A stretch of 64,000 nucleotides of DNA from Tetragonia tetragonoides (GCA_038025085.1 CM076146.1:14811001-14875000); one strand, 5' to 3'. Counted from the stretch's first letter, positions 1 to 13,620 are shown. A program made the numbers and translations. The notes: a model not told the origin generated them from the sequence alone.

Positions 1-709
1 ATTAAACAGTTAATTTAATTTGAGCCCTCAGGAATTTGTACCTGAACTATAGGCTATATTTGACAAAAATAGTAAAATTAGATCTCAAGTTTCGAAGAAA
101 GAGGGAGAAGCTCAGAGTCAATACTACTGAGAATAGAGGTTGTCAACTGTAGACTGTGTGTTTTGAACTGAGGGTGGAGGGTCGTATTTATAGGCGCATG
201 AAGTAGGGTTGGTCGGCTGAAAAGGAGCCGAAATTTGGATTTGGGCCGAAAAAAGAGTTGGGCCAAAAGCAGGGTCAGCGCCGCTAGCGGCCCTTGGAAT
301 ATGGTCAGCGCCTCTAGCGACCCTAGGATAAAATCCCAGGGCCGTTGACGGCTGTCAGCAGCCAGCTGGATGTCGTCATAATGACGTCATCCAGTCCGTT
401 TCTATTTTCCGGAGGAATTTAAATATTCCGATAAATGTGAAAAGACCGTGTTACCCTTGAAAGGTAAAAGACGGTTTTACCCCTAAATCGCAACTTGGCG
501 ACCGGGAGTCGGAAAGAGGCATGAGACGTGTCGTTCGAAAGCTCTTGAATGGGGCTTTTGAATGAAATGGAATGAAGGAGTGTTTGGAGGAAAAACCTGA
601 GACCTTATCTTAACTATTAAAGCAAAAATAGCAGTTCAAGTTTATAAATTACTCCTTTCATCATCGGGCTTTTGCGGAGAAATCTGAAGACGCTTTTTTG
701 GCGTCTACA
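1..709 (-). mobile_element. Tat-type LTR, partial (runs off left edge)
   Basis: This is the right-hand part of the LTR seen complete at 3534-4839, 48062-49349 and 61404-62666. It ends at 709 in the terminal CA (…GTCTACA). The element reads on the minus strand, as in the intact Tat copy, so its TATA box appears reversed near 186-195. It carries the GCCGCTAGCGGC palindrome near 280 and a TGACGTCA palindrome at 366-394. The open frames here on the minus strand are LTR sequence, not genes. Confidence 0.85.
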
Positions 710-1033
710 GAAGCCCCCACTTTGATCGAGCTTGAGTAAAAGTGAAGATCAAAGTATTCCGAAGGTGACATGCAGGATGCTGATGTGCACACGGTGTATG
801 AGAGTGTACAGTATGTATGCATATGAAGACAAACCTGAGTTGGAACATGCTCGTAGCGCGCTAAGATTTCATCTCTGTGAACATAAGAGAAAATAGAGGT
901 TATGGTAGCAGGATAGAACACCGCTCGTAGATGATCTAAACGTCTACTAGGGACCTGTATTCAGAGTGAATGAAAAGGTTAGCAATACTTTGAGAATGAT
1001 CAACAGGGAGTGCTTCGACAAACAGTAACTAAA
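710..1033 (-). mobile_element. Tat-element polypurine tract and 3' internal end
   Basis: Immediately right of the LTR end lies GAAGCCCCCAC. Read on the element strand this is the polypurine tract GTGGGGGCTTC directly before TGTAGACG, the LTR start. The rest matches the internal sequence next to the 3' LTR of the complete Tat copy (49350-49673). It is cut at 1033 by a reversed Tekay-type LTR starting TGTAACACC. An uninterrupted version of the junction is at about 49669-49690. Confidence 0.8.
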
Positions 1034-2304
1034 TGTAACACCCCCGAATTCGAAACGATTTCCAGGAAACCATCGATGCCGCTGTACACGACTCGACACC
1101 ACTGAACCGTCACGGACCCAAGGGTAGTTACTGCAACATTTATCGATGAGGAGTAAATGCTAAGCAGAAAGGAAAACTAGGTATCAAAGGAAGCATCTAA
1201 ACAAATTAAACATAAATATCAGAGTTGTCGATCCAGCGGTCTTAAGTCCATTATAGTTTTATTACAACTTTGCCTTCAAGGGCACAAACCAAAATCCCAA
1301 ATAATCCAACGTAACCAATAAATCCATAGTTCTAAACAAACAGCCCATATTCAACCTTCTAGCAAACCGTCCTCACTCAGCTACACCTGCACTTTGGTTT
1401 CCGTGACGGAAACAAGGTACAGAAGAAAAAGAGAAGAAACAAAAGAAAACAAAAATCAGATAAACTGAATAAACGTCATCCATACCCAGTAAAAACACTT
1501 TCGCAAACCTTACCTGGGTTTTAGAAGAATCATTGAAATTCATTTGCATGCACAAGTAGTCATACAATCAAGCACACGCATACTCGATATTCAATTACAT
1601 GCAATTCTTGCTTTAGTGATCATTCGAATACAAATAGATAAACCATCTTGATTAGAGAGATAAGAGAGAGAATAGAACAGCGATTACTCATACTGTTTAT
1701 AGATAGACATATACATGCCATGGACTTACGCTAGTGTATACTCACACTACCTCTAACATAATAATCGATATGTAGAGAATTAAACAATGAGGAATGATCC
1801 GTCCCGGATACACTACGAGGTGTCTATAAAAGTAACTTGGGAATCACGCATCCCTAGACTATATCAATTAGGTAAGTCTCGATAGCTCGACTACTCCTAG
1901 GGATCCATTAGGAGTCTTATCCTCATTTAATTCAATTCACATACTTGCATTGATTGACCTAGTGGTACAACGAGACCACGACATGCTACTTCATTTCGTG
2001 CTCACGATAATGAATAATAATAACGACGATTACGACATAAGGACATATTAACAATAGTCATGCTTCATATATGTCTAACGAAATTTTGGCAGCACTTCGG
2101 CAGTAAATCATGATATCCAAAAATTACACTTTCACAAATAAACCATCCAATATAATAGTAGGTGCTCATTAGCAGTCAATAATATCCCATTCCAAATAGC
2201 ACATATTATTATATCATAATAATATTAGAAATTCAATATCGCCATAATTAAACATTAATTAGCATAAACTAATTAATTAGCGAAACTTTATAAACTTATC
2301 ATAC
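1034..2304 (-). mobile_element. Tekay-type LTR, reversed, truncated
   Basis: It starts TGTAACACCCCC, the reverse complement of the LTR end GGGGGTGTTACA at 21862 and 31173, and follows the LTR for about 1.27 kb. It stops near 2304, where TAA-unit sequence begins abruptly in mid-LTR. It is nearly identical to 5164-6434, its duplicate 4130 bp downstream. Confidence 0.8.
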
Positions 2305-3533
<1,229 letters not shown>

Positions 3534-4839
3534 TGTAAGGACCCGGGATTTTCGTGCAATCCTTTTTATATGAATATTGGTTTCCACAGAGTGCGTCCTT
3601 ATAGAAAATTTGTAAGTTGAGGGTTTAGATAATTTCAAGGGTCCATCGAGTTGAAAAGGATTTTGTAAAGACATGAATTGAATAAAAATCATGAAAGAGG
3701 TCACAAATCTGCTATCGAAGGGACAAACCGAAGGGACAACCCAATAGCGGAAAAAGTGGACTAATCATGTTTTTAGAAAGACTCCCGCTCATATAGAACA
3801 TATGAGTACCCAAAAATAATAGGTTCGGGGGCGAAGGTACGAGGTGGGAAGGTGTTAGGCACCCAACTCGCCCGTTTATCACGGCCTCTACTAACTCAAG
3901 TTTGCTTAATAATTTAAAGATATAATTCCCACGCGAAACCGGATTAACAACCTAGGCTTAGACTATTAATTGGTTCATCACAAGCATCAAAACATTTACT
4001 ATTAACCCTTATTTAGACATGCATTCGGTTTGACAAGTTGAGCAGCACAACGATTATACAGACAATTTTAGGAAGCAATAAAACGCTATCTTAGCATGAT
4101 ATCTACATTACGACTACTAGAAAATAAACAATTAAGCAGTTTATTTAATTTGAGCCCTCAGGAATTTGTACCTGAACAATAGGCTATATTTGACAAAAAT
4201 AGTAAAAATAGATCTCATGTTTGCAAGAAAGAGGGAGAAGCTCAGAGTCAATACTACTGAGAATAGAAGTTGTCAACTGTAGACTGTGTGTTTTGAAATG
4301 AGGGTGGAGGGTCGTATTTATAGGCGCATGAAGTAGGGTTGGACGGCTGAAAAGTAGCCGAAATTTGGATTTCGGCCGAAAAAAGAGTTGGGCCAGAAGC
4401 AGGGTCATCGCCGCTAGCGGCCCTAGGAATATGGTCAGCGCCTCTAGCGGCCCTGGGATAAAATCCCAGGGCCGTTGACGGCTGTCAGCAGCCAGCTGGA
4501 TGTCGTCACAATGACGTCATCCAGTCCGATTCTATTTTTCGGAGAAAATTAAATATTCCCAAAAATGTGAAAAGACCGTTTTACCCTTGAAAGGTAAAAG
4601 ACGGTTTTACCCCTAAATCGGAACTTGGCGACCGGGAGTCGGAAAGAGGCATGAGACGTGTTGTTCGAAAGCTCTTGAACGGGGCTTTTGAATGAAAAGG
4701 AATGAATGAGTGTTTTGAGGAAAAACCTGAGACCTTATCTTAACTATTAAAGCAAAAACAGCAGTTCAAGTTTATAAATTACTCCTTTCATCATCGGGCT
4801 TTTGCGAAGAAATCTGAAGACGCTTTTTTGGCGTCTACA
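3534..4839 (-). mobile_element. Complete Tat-type LTR
   Basis: The 1,306-bp LTR runs from TGTAAGGACC to GTCTACA and is followed at 4840 by the PPT complement. The bases just left are AATAG, the same five that form the TSD of the complete Tat copy at 48062-62666. The reversed TATA box (GTATTTATAGG) is near 4314-4324. It holds three variants of the GC-rich palindrome between about 4405 and 4485, and the TGACGTCA palindrome at 4497-4525. Confidence 0.85.
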
Positions 4840-5163
4840 GAAGCCCCCACTTTGATCGAGCTTGAGTAAAAGTGAAGATCAAAGTGTTCCGAAGGCGACA
4901 TGCAGGATGCTGATGTGCACACGGTGTATGAGAGGGTACAGTATGTATGCATATGAAGACAAACCAGAGTTGGAACATGCTCGTAGCGCGCTAAGATTTC
5001 ATCTCTGTGAACATAAGAGAAAATAGAGGTTATGATAGTAGGATAGAACACCGATCGTAGATGATCTAAACGTCTACTAGGGACCTGTATTCAGAGTGAA
5101 TGAAAAGGTTAGCAATACTTTGAGAATGATCAACGGGGAGTGCTTCGACAAACGGTGACTAAA
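4840..5163 (-). mobile_element. Tat-element PPT and 3' internal end, interrupted
   Basis: This duplicates 710-1033. The PPT complement GAAGCCCCCAC abuts the LTR. At 5163 it is interrupted after CTAAA by a reversed Tekay-type LTR, the same site as at 1033. A shared insertion site shows that the insertion preceded the duplication. Confidence 0.8.
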
Positions 5164-7802
5164 TGTAACACCCCCGAATTCGCAACGATTTTCAGGAAAC
5201 TATCGACGTCGCTGTGCACGACTCGACACCACTGAACCGTCACGGACCCAAGGGTAGTTACTGCAACATTTTTTGATAAGGAGTAAATGATAAGCAGGAA
5301 GGAAAACTAGGTATCAAAGGAAGCATCTAAACAAATTAAACATAAATATCAGAGTTGTCGATCTAGCGGTCTTAAGTCCATTATAGTTTTATTAGAACTT
5401 TGCCTTCAAGGGAACAAACCAAAATCCCAAATAATCCAAGGTAACCAATAAATCCATAGTTCTAAACAAACAGCCCACATTCAACCTTCTAGCAAACCGT
5501 CCTCACTCAGCTACACCTGCACTTTGGTTTCCGTGACGGAAACAAGGTACAGAAGAAAAAGAGAAGAAACAAAAGAAAACAAAAATCAGATAAACTGAAT
5601 AATCGTCGTCCATACCCAGTAAAAACACTTTCGCAAACCTTACCTGGGTTTTAGAAGAATCATTGAAATTCATTTGCATGCACAAGTAGTCATACAATCA
5701 AGCACACGCATACTCGATATTCAATTACATGCAATTCTTTCTTTAGTGATCATTCGAACACAAATAGATAAACCATCTTGATTAGAGAGATAAGAGAGCG
5801 AATAGAACAACGATTACCCATACTGTTCATAGATAGATATAGACATGCTGTGGACTTACGCTAGTGTATACTCACACTACCTCTAACATAATAATCGATA
5901 TGTAGAGAATTAAACAATGGGGAATGATCCGTCCCGAACACACTACGAGGTGTCCATAAAAGTAACTTAGGAATCACGCATCCCTAGACTATATCAATTA
6001 GATAAGTCTCGATAGCTCGACTACTCCTAGGGATCCATTAGGAGTCTTATCCTCATTTAATTCAATTCACATACTTGCATTGATTGACCTAGTGGTACAA
6101 CGAGACCACGACATGCTACTTCATTTCGTGCTCACGATAATGAATTATAATAACGTCGATTACGACATAAGGGCATATTAACAATAGTCATGCTTCATAT
6201 ATGTCTAACGAAATTTCGGCACCACTTCGGCAGTAAATCATGATATCCAAAAATTACACTTTCACAAATAAACCATCCAATATAATAGTAGGTGTTCATT
6301 AGCAGTCAATAATATCCCTTTCCAAATAGCACATATTATTATATCATAATAATATTAGAAATTCAATATTGCCATAATTAAACATTAATTAGTATATGAA
6401 CTAATTAATTAGAGAAACTTTATAAACTTATCATACTCAATATAAATCATATTTACAGCGAAGAATATATTTCAAATTCTCATAATTAACGACGATATAA
6501 TTTAATCATGCTTCGCATATTAAATTCACAATAATAATCAATTAGCACATAACACATCAAAATAGTTTTGGTGGGGCTTTGGAAAGAGGTAGACACAATC
6601 GCTTACCTAACAAACGCTCTCTAAGCAGTAGGTAACTTGCCTAATCACAACCCGATCACGCTTGTCCGTTTGGTCCTAATTAAAAATAATTACCGACACA
6701 TGATTAATAAATGCGAAAATCCAAAAAGTACTGAAACTGTAAATTAATATTTTATTAAATTCTTTGATTTATTCCAACCAATCTAGGCTTTTGAAAATCC
6801 GGATTCGGACTCCGAACGAGTATAGAAAAATAAAAACAATTATTGAAAAAAATACTGAAAACACGAAATTAATTAAAACGAAACCCTAATCGGTTTTTCG
6901 AGTCTAGGCCGTGATACACCAAGCATGGGGACCCACGACCTAGCTCATCACCAAGACCACCACCCACCGACCACCATGGTCGGCGGTGGCTCGCCGGAGC
7001 ACCGGCGACGGAGGAGAGAGAGAGTGAGAGAGATCGCGCGAGAGAGAGAGAGATCGCGCGAGAGAGAGAGAGTTTGCAAGGGAGAGAGATAGCGACTGAG
7101 AGGGGAAGGAGCGACGGGCAAGGTCCCGTCGCGTTGTCTACTCGCCGGCGACCACCCAGGCGCGACCTGGTGGCGCGGCGGTGGCGCGACAGTCGCGCCT
7201 CGACGAAGAAAAGGTGGGGGAAAACAGAGTATGGGGAGAGAGAAAGGAAAAGAGAGAGAAAGAAAGAGAGGGGGAAGGGCAGCTCACCGGCGGGAGGAAG
7301 AGGAGGCGGTGCTGGCCTGGTGGGCGGCGACAGCAGGGGGAGAGAGAGAGAGGTGTGCGGTGGAGAGAGAGAGAAAAGAGAGAGAGAATAGCGTGAGAGA
7401 GAGAGAAGAGAATTAGGGCTTTTGGCTCAGTTTTGTAAACTGATCAGCTGACCTATCTCTTAGCTTATATAGGTGCTTAGTCAAGGAAAGTTAAACCCTA
7501 CTAGAATTAGGATTATTTTCTGATTTAATTGCTAATTAAAAACAATTAAAACTAATTAAATGCTAATTAAAACCAATTAAAACAATATGAATAAGCCTTA
7601 TTCATATACAAAACCATTTTCACTAAATCCCTCAATTTGATAATTATAAATCCCCAAATTTCCATAATAATAATTAATATTATTATGGCTTAATTTGAGT
7701 AAATCGAATCGTTAAATAAAATATACGATTTAAATCTCCGAAACTATTTATAAAAGAATTATTAATCGATATTATAATTATAGAAAATATTGGGGTATCA
7801 CA
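5164..7802 (-). mobile_element. Complete Tekay-type LTR, reversed
   Basis: This full-length LTR (about 2.64 kb, TGTAACACC…GGTATCACA) matches the reverse complement of 28559-31173. It includes a (GA)n-rich GC-rich stretch near 7010-7400, the complement of the CT-rich leader downstream of the TATA box. Short GA-rich open frames there are low-complexity and not genes. It forms the left arm of a long inverted repeat with 8300-10907. Confidence 0.85.
7463..7472 (-). promoter_or_regulatory. TATA box of reversed Tekay LTR
   Basis: GCTTATATAG, read on the minus strand as CTATATAAGC. The same box occurs at 8618 and 28878. It would drive transcription leftward, away from the inverted-repeat centre. 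Confidence 0.6.
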
Positions 7803-8124
7803 TTCTACCCTCCTTAAAATAAGTTTCGTCCCGAAACTTGAAACATGAAGTAATCACTTCTCAACGACGAAACGAGTTTACCCATACGAAGGTATAAATC
7901 GATTTTAGGACAACGACAATGCGTGTACTACGGTTGTGATCTAGGTCGATTAGTAGTGCAACATGTAATGCTAGAACATGCAACTCGTGCAAAGCGGTAA
8001 ACAAAACATGAAATTACTAGGTGTGACATTCTACCCTCATTAAAAAGGGCTTCGTTCCGAAAGTCGAATGGAATTAGTACCTTCGAGAAAGAGTTCTGGG
8101 TACTTCTCGCGCATCATGGATTCA
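7803..8124 (-). mobile_element. Tekay pol tail and 3' UTR, reversed
   Basis: This is the reverse complement of about 28236-28558: the last pol codons, two AAGGAGGGTAGAATG-like purine tracts and the stretch before the 3' LTR. It adjoins the reversed LTR at 7802 as expected for an element 3' end. It stops at 8124 at the inverted-repeat junction. Confidence 0.75.
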
Positions 8125-8145
8125 GAACTCTTCTCGCGCATCATG
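8125..8145. other. Filler sequence at inverted-repeat centre
   Basis: TTCTCGCGCATCATG occurs at 8104-8118 and again at about 8131-8145, between the two oppositely oriented 3' ends. A short templated duplication at a breakpoint is typical of end-joining with template switching. The mechanism is inferred. Confidence 0.45.
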
Positions 8146-8299
8146 CTGCATTGCTAATCGACGTAGATCACAACCATAGTACACGCATTGCATTGTCGTT
8201 GTCCTAAAATCGTTTTATACCTTCGCATTGGTAAACTTGTTTCGTCGTTAAGAAGTGATTACTTCATGTTTCAAGTTTCGGGACGAAACTTCTTTTAAG
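8146..8299 (+). mobile_element. Tekay 3' UTR, forward
   Basis: This matches about 28402-28551 in forward orientation. The last bases before the LTR (the purine tract and the first roughly 13 LTR bases, including TGTGATAACC) are missing, so the sequence runs from TTTTAAGA directly into ATATTTTC. Confidence 0.7.
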
Positions 8300-10907
8300 A
8301 ATATTTTCTATAATTATAATATCGATTTATAATTCATTTATAAATAGTTTCGGAGATTTAAATCGTATATTTATTTAACGATTCGATTTACTCAAATTAA
8401 GCCATAATAATATTATTTATTATTATGGGAATTTCGGAATTTACAATTATCAAATTGAAGGATTTAATTAAAGTAGTTTTGTATATGAATAAACTTTATT
8501 CATATTGTTTTAATTGGTTTTAATTAGCTTTTAATTAGTTTTAATTATTTTAATTGATAATTAAATCAGAAAATTTATCCTAGGTCTAGTAGGTTTTGAC
8601 TTTCATTGACTAGGCACCTATATAAGCTAAGAGATGGGTCAGTTGATCAGTTGCAAAAACCGAGCCAAAACCCCAAATTCTCTCTTCTCTCTCCCACGCT
8701 ATTCTTTCTCTTCTTTCTCTCTCTCTCCACCGCACACTCACTCTCTCTCCCTGCTGTCTCCGGCCACCAAGCCCAGCACCGGCCTCCTCTCCCCCGCCGG
8801 TAATCCCCCTTCTCTCTCTCTTTCTCTTCCTCTTTCCCGTGCTCTGTTTCGCCCCCTCCCTTGTTTTTCTGGTTCGCGACTGTCGCGCTACCGCCGCGCC
8901 ACCAGGCCGCGCCTGGGTGGTCACCGGCGAGTAGCTGACGTGGCTGGGTCCTCCCTGTCGCTCCTCCCTCTCTCAGTCGCTCTCTCTCTCTCTCTCTCTC
9001 TCTCGCAATTCCTCTCTCTTTCTAGCGATCTCTCGCGCTCTTTCTCTCCTCCGTCGTCGGTGCTCCAGCGAGCCACTGCCGACCATGGTGGTCGGTGGGT
9101 GGTGGTCTTGGTGATGGGCTAGGTCATGGGTCCCCATGCTTGGTGTATTACGGCCTATACTCGAAAAATCAATTAGGGTTTCGTTTAATAATTTCGTTTT
9201 AATGAATTTCGTATTTTCAGTAATTTTCAATAATTGTTTTTATTTTTCTGTACTCGTTTGGAATCCGAATCCGAATTTTCGAAAGTCTAGATTGGTTGGA
9301 ATAAATCAAGGAATTTAATAAAAAATAAATATTTTACAGTTTCAGTAGTGTTTGGATTTTTGTATTTACTGATTATGTCTCGGTAATTATTTTTAATTAG
9401 GACCAAACGGACAAGCGTGATCGGGTTGTGATTAGCAAGGTTACCTACTGCGTAATGAGCATTTGTTAGGTAAGCGATTGTGCCTACCTCTTTCCAAAGC
9501 AACATCAAAACTGTTTTGATGTGTTATGTGCTAATTGATTATTATTGTGAATTTAATATGCGAAGTATGATTAAATTATATCGTCGCTAATTATGAGAAT
9601 TAGAAATATATTCTTCGCTGTAAATATGATTTATATTGAGTATGACAAGTTTATGAAGTTTCGTCAATTAATTAGTTCATATGCTAATTATTGAGCATGT
9701 ATGGCGATGTTGAATTTCTATTATTATTATGACATAATATATATGCTGTTTGGAATGGGTTATTATTGAGTGCTAATGAGCACCTACTATATCTTGATGT
9801 TTATTTGTGATAGTGTAATTTTTAGATATCATGATTTACTGCCGAAGTGCTGTCGAAATTTCATTAGACATATGTGAAGCATGATTGTGATAATATGAAT
9901 TTATGTCGTTATCGTCATTATTATTATTTATTATCATGAGCATGAAATGAAGTAGTATGTCGTGGTCTCGTTGTACCACTAGGTCAATCAATGCAAGTAT
10001 GTGAATTGAATTAAATGAGAATAAGACTCCTAATGGATCCCTAGGAGTAGTCGAGCAATCGAGACTATATCTAATTGATGTAGTCTAGGGATGCGTGATT
10101 TCCAAGTTACTTTTTATGGACACCTCGTAGTGTGTTCGGGACGGATCATTCCCCATCGTTTAATTCTCTACAGATCGATTATTATGTTAGAGCCAGTGTG
10201 AGTATACACTAGAGTAAGTCCATGGGTAATCGCTTAGGTAATATCGATTATTGGGTAATCGATGTTCTATTGGCTCTCTTATTTATCTAATCAAGATGGT
10301 TTATCTATTTGTGTTCGAATATCACTAAAGCAAGAATTGCATGTAATTGAATATCAAGGTTGCGTGTGCTTGATTGTATGATTACTTGTGCATGCAAATG
10401 AATTTCATGATTCTTCTAAAACCCAGCTAAGGTTTGCGAAAGTGTTTTTACTGGGTATGGACGACGTTTATTCAGTTTATCTGATTTTTGTTTTCTTTTG
10501 TTTCTTCTCTTTTCTTCTGTACCTTGTTTCCGTCACGGAAACTAAAGTGCAGGTGTAGCCGAGTGAGGACGGATAGCTTGAAGTGCTAATGTCGGCTGTT
10601 CCTTTAGAACTATTGGTTTATTGGTTACTTTGGATTACTAGGATTTTGTTTGGATTGAGCTCTTGAAGGCAAAGTTGTATTAATACGTAATGGAATTAAG
10701 TTCACTTGATAGACAACTCTGATATTAATGTTTAGTTTGTTTAGATGCTACCTTTGATACCTAGTTTTCCTTTCTACTTAGCATTTATTCCTTAGCGATA
10801 AATATTGCAGTAGCATACCCCGGGTTTGGGATGGTTCAGCGGTGTCGAGTCGTGGATAGCGACGTTGATGGTTCCCAGGAAATCGTTGCGAATTCAGGGG
10901 TGTTACA
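8300..10907 (+). mobile_element. Tekay-type LTR, forward, lacking its first ~13 bases
   Basis: It follows the LTR at 28559-31173 through to the terminal GGGTGTTACA at 10907. The left terminus TGTGATAACC is deleted. A TATA box lies at 8618-8627, followed by a CT-rich leader (about 8680-9060). The open frames in that leader are Ser/Leu-rich low complexity and are not treated as genes. No internal Tekay sequence follows. Confidence 0.85.
8618..8627 (+). promoter_or_regulatory. TATA box of forward Tekay LTR
   Basis: CTATATAAGC in the same position relative to the LTR start as at 28878. A CT-rich transcribed leader follows. Confidence 0.6.
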
Positions 10908-11076
10908 GGGTGTCCCGTGCGACATGATGTGAAATTAACATTTTGCGTTCCAGGGTCCTCTGAAACCCCAAAAAAATGTAAATTGTAACTTTCGCCTTTC
11001 CGAGCCCCAATTTAGAATTGTGCCCAAACTTTTTCGGGGTCTATTGTGACCCAAGAAGAGCTCTTGTGATGCTGGT
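10908..11076. other. Unassigned 169-bp spacer
   Basis: It lies between a forward LTR end and the start of an older reversed LTR. I recognise no element end, gene or structured RNA in it. Confidence 0.5.
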
Positions 11077-11525
11077 TGTAACACCCCCGAATTTACAATG
11101 ACTTCATCAGAGCTATCAACGTTATTATACATGACTCGACACCAGTGAACATTCCCAAATCCGAGGGTAGTTACTGCAACATTTATCGCTAAGGAATAAA
11201 TGCTAAGCAGAAAGAAAGGCTAGGTATCCAAAGGAGCAAACTAAACAAACTAAACCGAATTAAAACATTAATATCAGAGTTGTCTATATAGTGAACTGAA
11301 GTCCATTAGAATATTGTTACAACTTTGCTTTCAAAGGCACAAACCCAAATCCCACAAACTTAATGAAATCAAGAGTCTAGAGAACAAGCCCACATCTAAG
11401 CTTCAATGCTACACGTCCTCACTCAACAACACCTGCACTTTGGTTTCCGTGACGGAAAAAAAGTACAGAAGAAAAGAGAAGAAATAAAAGAACACAAAAA
11501 TCTGATAAACTGAATAAACGTCAGA
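11077..11525 (-). mobile_element. Diverged Tekay-type LTR fragment, reversed
   Basis: It begins TGTAACACCCCCGAATTTAC and follows the LTR end for about 450 bp, to 'gataaactgaataaacg', then stops. It is visibly more diverged than the other LTR copies here, so it is probably an older insertion or a sister family. Confidence 0.7.
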
Positions 11526-12180
11526 TTGGTGAAATATTAGTTATCGTACTTTGAATGTGCAAAAGACAACAGATTGGTTCTTCATTTATATAGGCAAGAA
11601 CACCTTTTTGAAATATTACTAAAATATAAATCGTTGATTGCAAGTTAAAAGTTATATCATATTAGGTGATAAATTTTAATAATTGGGCCTTAACAAGTGA
11701 GCACACATATAAGATAAATGAGGTTTTAATCCAAAATCAATTAGCAATGGGTGGAGTAACCCACTTGCTTATATGCATGCTCAAGATCACTAAATCTTTT
11801 CATGTGGGACACAAACCCACTTCAATACCCCACCTCACGCAAAGACCCATCATGGGCTGAAGCGTATGGACCAATTAAAGCCTACTATGGAACAGTCACA
11901 CGCGCGTGGCTAAAAAGGGGTTTAATAAAATTAGGATAAAACCCGTTCTGTTACCATAAATAATTTTATAGGATAAATTTATCGTCTTTCTCATTCACAC
12001 AGAACGACAATGTATAGATAATACATCGTATACAACCAACCTTCCTAAAATATAGAAACTAAATAAGGCAGAAAATAAACTAAGAGTATACAACTAATTA
12101 CAACCATATATACACTAATATACAGCTAATATCTCAAAAGTAGACCCTTTTTTTTTTATCTTTGGAGATATACTAATTAA
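11526..12180. other. Unassigned AT-rich region
   Basis: No coding domain or element end is recognised. A 64-codon open frame at 11666-11860 has no recognisable motif and is probably fortuitous. Confidence 0.5.
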
Positions 12181-12182
12181 TA

Positions 12183-12479
12183 CTCACTACGTCCCACAAT
12201 AATGTTATCACTTCTTTTGGGCACGGAGTCTAAGAAAAAACAAAAAGGGTGCAAAGTTCTCCTATTTGCCCTTGGTTCATGGTTGAGTTGGTTTTTATCA
12301 TGTGGTCCACACTCTTAAATCAAAATTTTTAGTTGAAGATGAGAGAGAAACATATGGTCCTTTTAGAGGGTATTCTGCTAAAAAGACTACAAAAAAAATT
12401 CCACATTTTAGGTAATGATAACATTAGTGTGGTACGGATGAAAAAGGAAAGTGTTAACATTAGTGCAGGACGGAGGAAG
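12183..12479. mobile_element. Stowaway-like MITE
   Basis: The 297-bp element starts CTCACTACGTCCCACAATAATG and ends with the complement of a matching TIR (…GCAGGACGGAGGAAG). This is the familiar CTCCCTCCGTCCC-type Stowaway terminus. It is flanked by a TA target duplication (12181-12182 and 12480-12481). It is non-coding; Stowaway MITEs are moved by Tc1/mariner transposases. Confidence 0.8.
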
Positions 12480-12494
12480 TATATAGTAGTAATA

Positions 12495-12768
12495 GGCCCC
12501 GTTTGATTCACCTGAAAAAAACTAAATTGAAATAAACTACTGAACTGAATTGATTTATTTAACTTCGTTGTTAACCATTTAAAATTTGTCCAACATATTC
12601 AATGTTAGACTCATTTGAAAGTATGCTTTGAGATCTTTCCTATAACATAGTTATCATCATTAATTTATTTAGTAATACAAAGTTATCTGAGTTATTAAGT
12701 TATACATAAACTGAACTGGACTAAATTAAACTGAATTTAAGTAAAATTAAATTAAATCAAACAGAGTC
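12495..12768 (-). mobile_element. Tourist-like MITE (copy 1)
   Basis: The terminal inverted repeats are GGCCCCGTTTGATT and, from the right, GACTCTGTTTGATT, with flanking ATA on both sides. The interior is the reverse complement of the MITE at 15874-16181, so the two are copies in opposite orientation. A 3-bp TSD and GGCYCYGTTTGATT ends suggest the PIF/Harbinger group. Confidence 0.65.
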
Positions 12769-13080
12769 ATACTCATTTCTTCTCTTAAATAATGCAGTTT
12801 ATATAAGATTTGAATAAAAGATTTTGGCAAGTTGCACCAACATGTCAATCAATATAAAGCCAATCAATCAATATAAAGCCACTTGTGTAGAACTGGAAAA
12901 TTGTGCTCATCAAAGCTACTTTGAGCGCCATTCCCTCTCATCAAATGCAATGCATCCACTTCCAAGCAAAAAAAATAAAATACAATGCATCCATTTGCGC
13001 ACTCAAACTCTGAAAGGTCTCAACGTTGTTGCTAATAATTTCCTTTGAGGTGATTATGCAAGGGTAAAAGGATCCATTTA
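12769..13080. other. Unassigned
   Basis: AT-rich sequence with a short direct repeat (two copies of 'caatcaatataaagcca' near 12845-12880). No gene or element is recognised. Confidence 0.4.
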
Positions 13081-13117
13081 CTGGGTTGGAATAATAAAGT
13101 GATTCAACCTATTGATG

Positions 13118-13620
13118 AAGAGGGGTTTGGGTATTAGAAATAATGGGATCCAGAACAATGTCTTCATGGTCAGTCAGCCAGAATGGCTTGAAAGCTTATG
13201 ACTAGTGGGGATTTGGCCAGCCTTGTCATTAGGGTTAAAAACTTGGGTAGGAAGGGTTTTGCTTCTTTTGCCAAGGGGTCTCTTATCTGGCAGGATGTTG
13301 GGAAGGGTTGGAATCTTTTTGATGATAGTATGACCTGGGTAGTGGGTAATGCTGCTTGTATCTCCTTTGGGAGGATGACTAGACTGGGTTAGGTAGATTA
13401 AGAAACCTGTTGGAGGGACCTCTCCCTCTTTGGGAAGAATCTATTACTCTCCAAACTTGTATTCATGGGGACTCTTGGGATTTTCCGGGGATTTCCTGTG
13501 TTTTTCCTGATGATATCCTCAACATCATGTTTGCCACTCTTTTAGACTTTGCTAACAAAGAGGACTTTAGAACCAGCTCTTATGCTATTAATGATAAATT
13601 TGCTTCTTCAGGGGAATAAA
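13118..13620 (+). pseudogene. LINE ORF2 C-terminal remnant
   Basis: Conceptual translation shows a GLGIRNN-like segment followed by SLIWQDVGKGWNLF, then TWVVGNAACISFGRMTRLG. This matches the 'W..I..G...F..G..W.VGNG..I.FW.D.WLG' pattern between the reverse transcriptase and the C-terminal zinc-binding region of plant L1-type LINEs. The expected FW.D.WLG has drifted. Several frame changes and stops occur, and nothing upstream (RT or endonuclease) is present. The typical 5'-truncated state of LINE copies fits. The call rests on one motif region. Confidence 0.5.

Noticed and set aside
661..921. Conserved minus-strand frames repeated at 4791-5051 and 49301-49780
   Set aside because: They span the Tat LTR/PPT boundary. 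Conservation is explained by the repeat itself and the frames cross functional LTR ends.
7074..7416. Overlapping forward frames rich in Arg, Glu and Gly
   Set aside because: They lie in the (GA)n-rich part of a reversed Tekay LTR; the mirror-image CT-rich frames at 8606-9122 and 29059-29463 arise from the same LTR segment.
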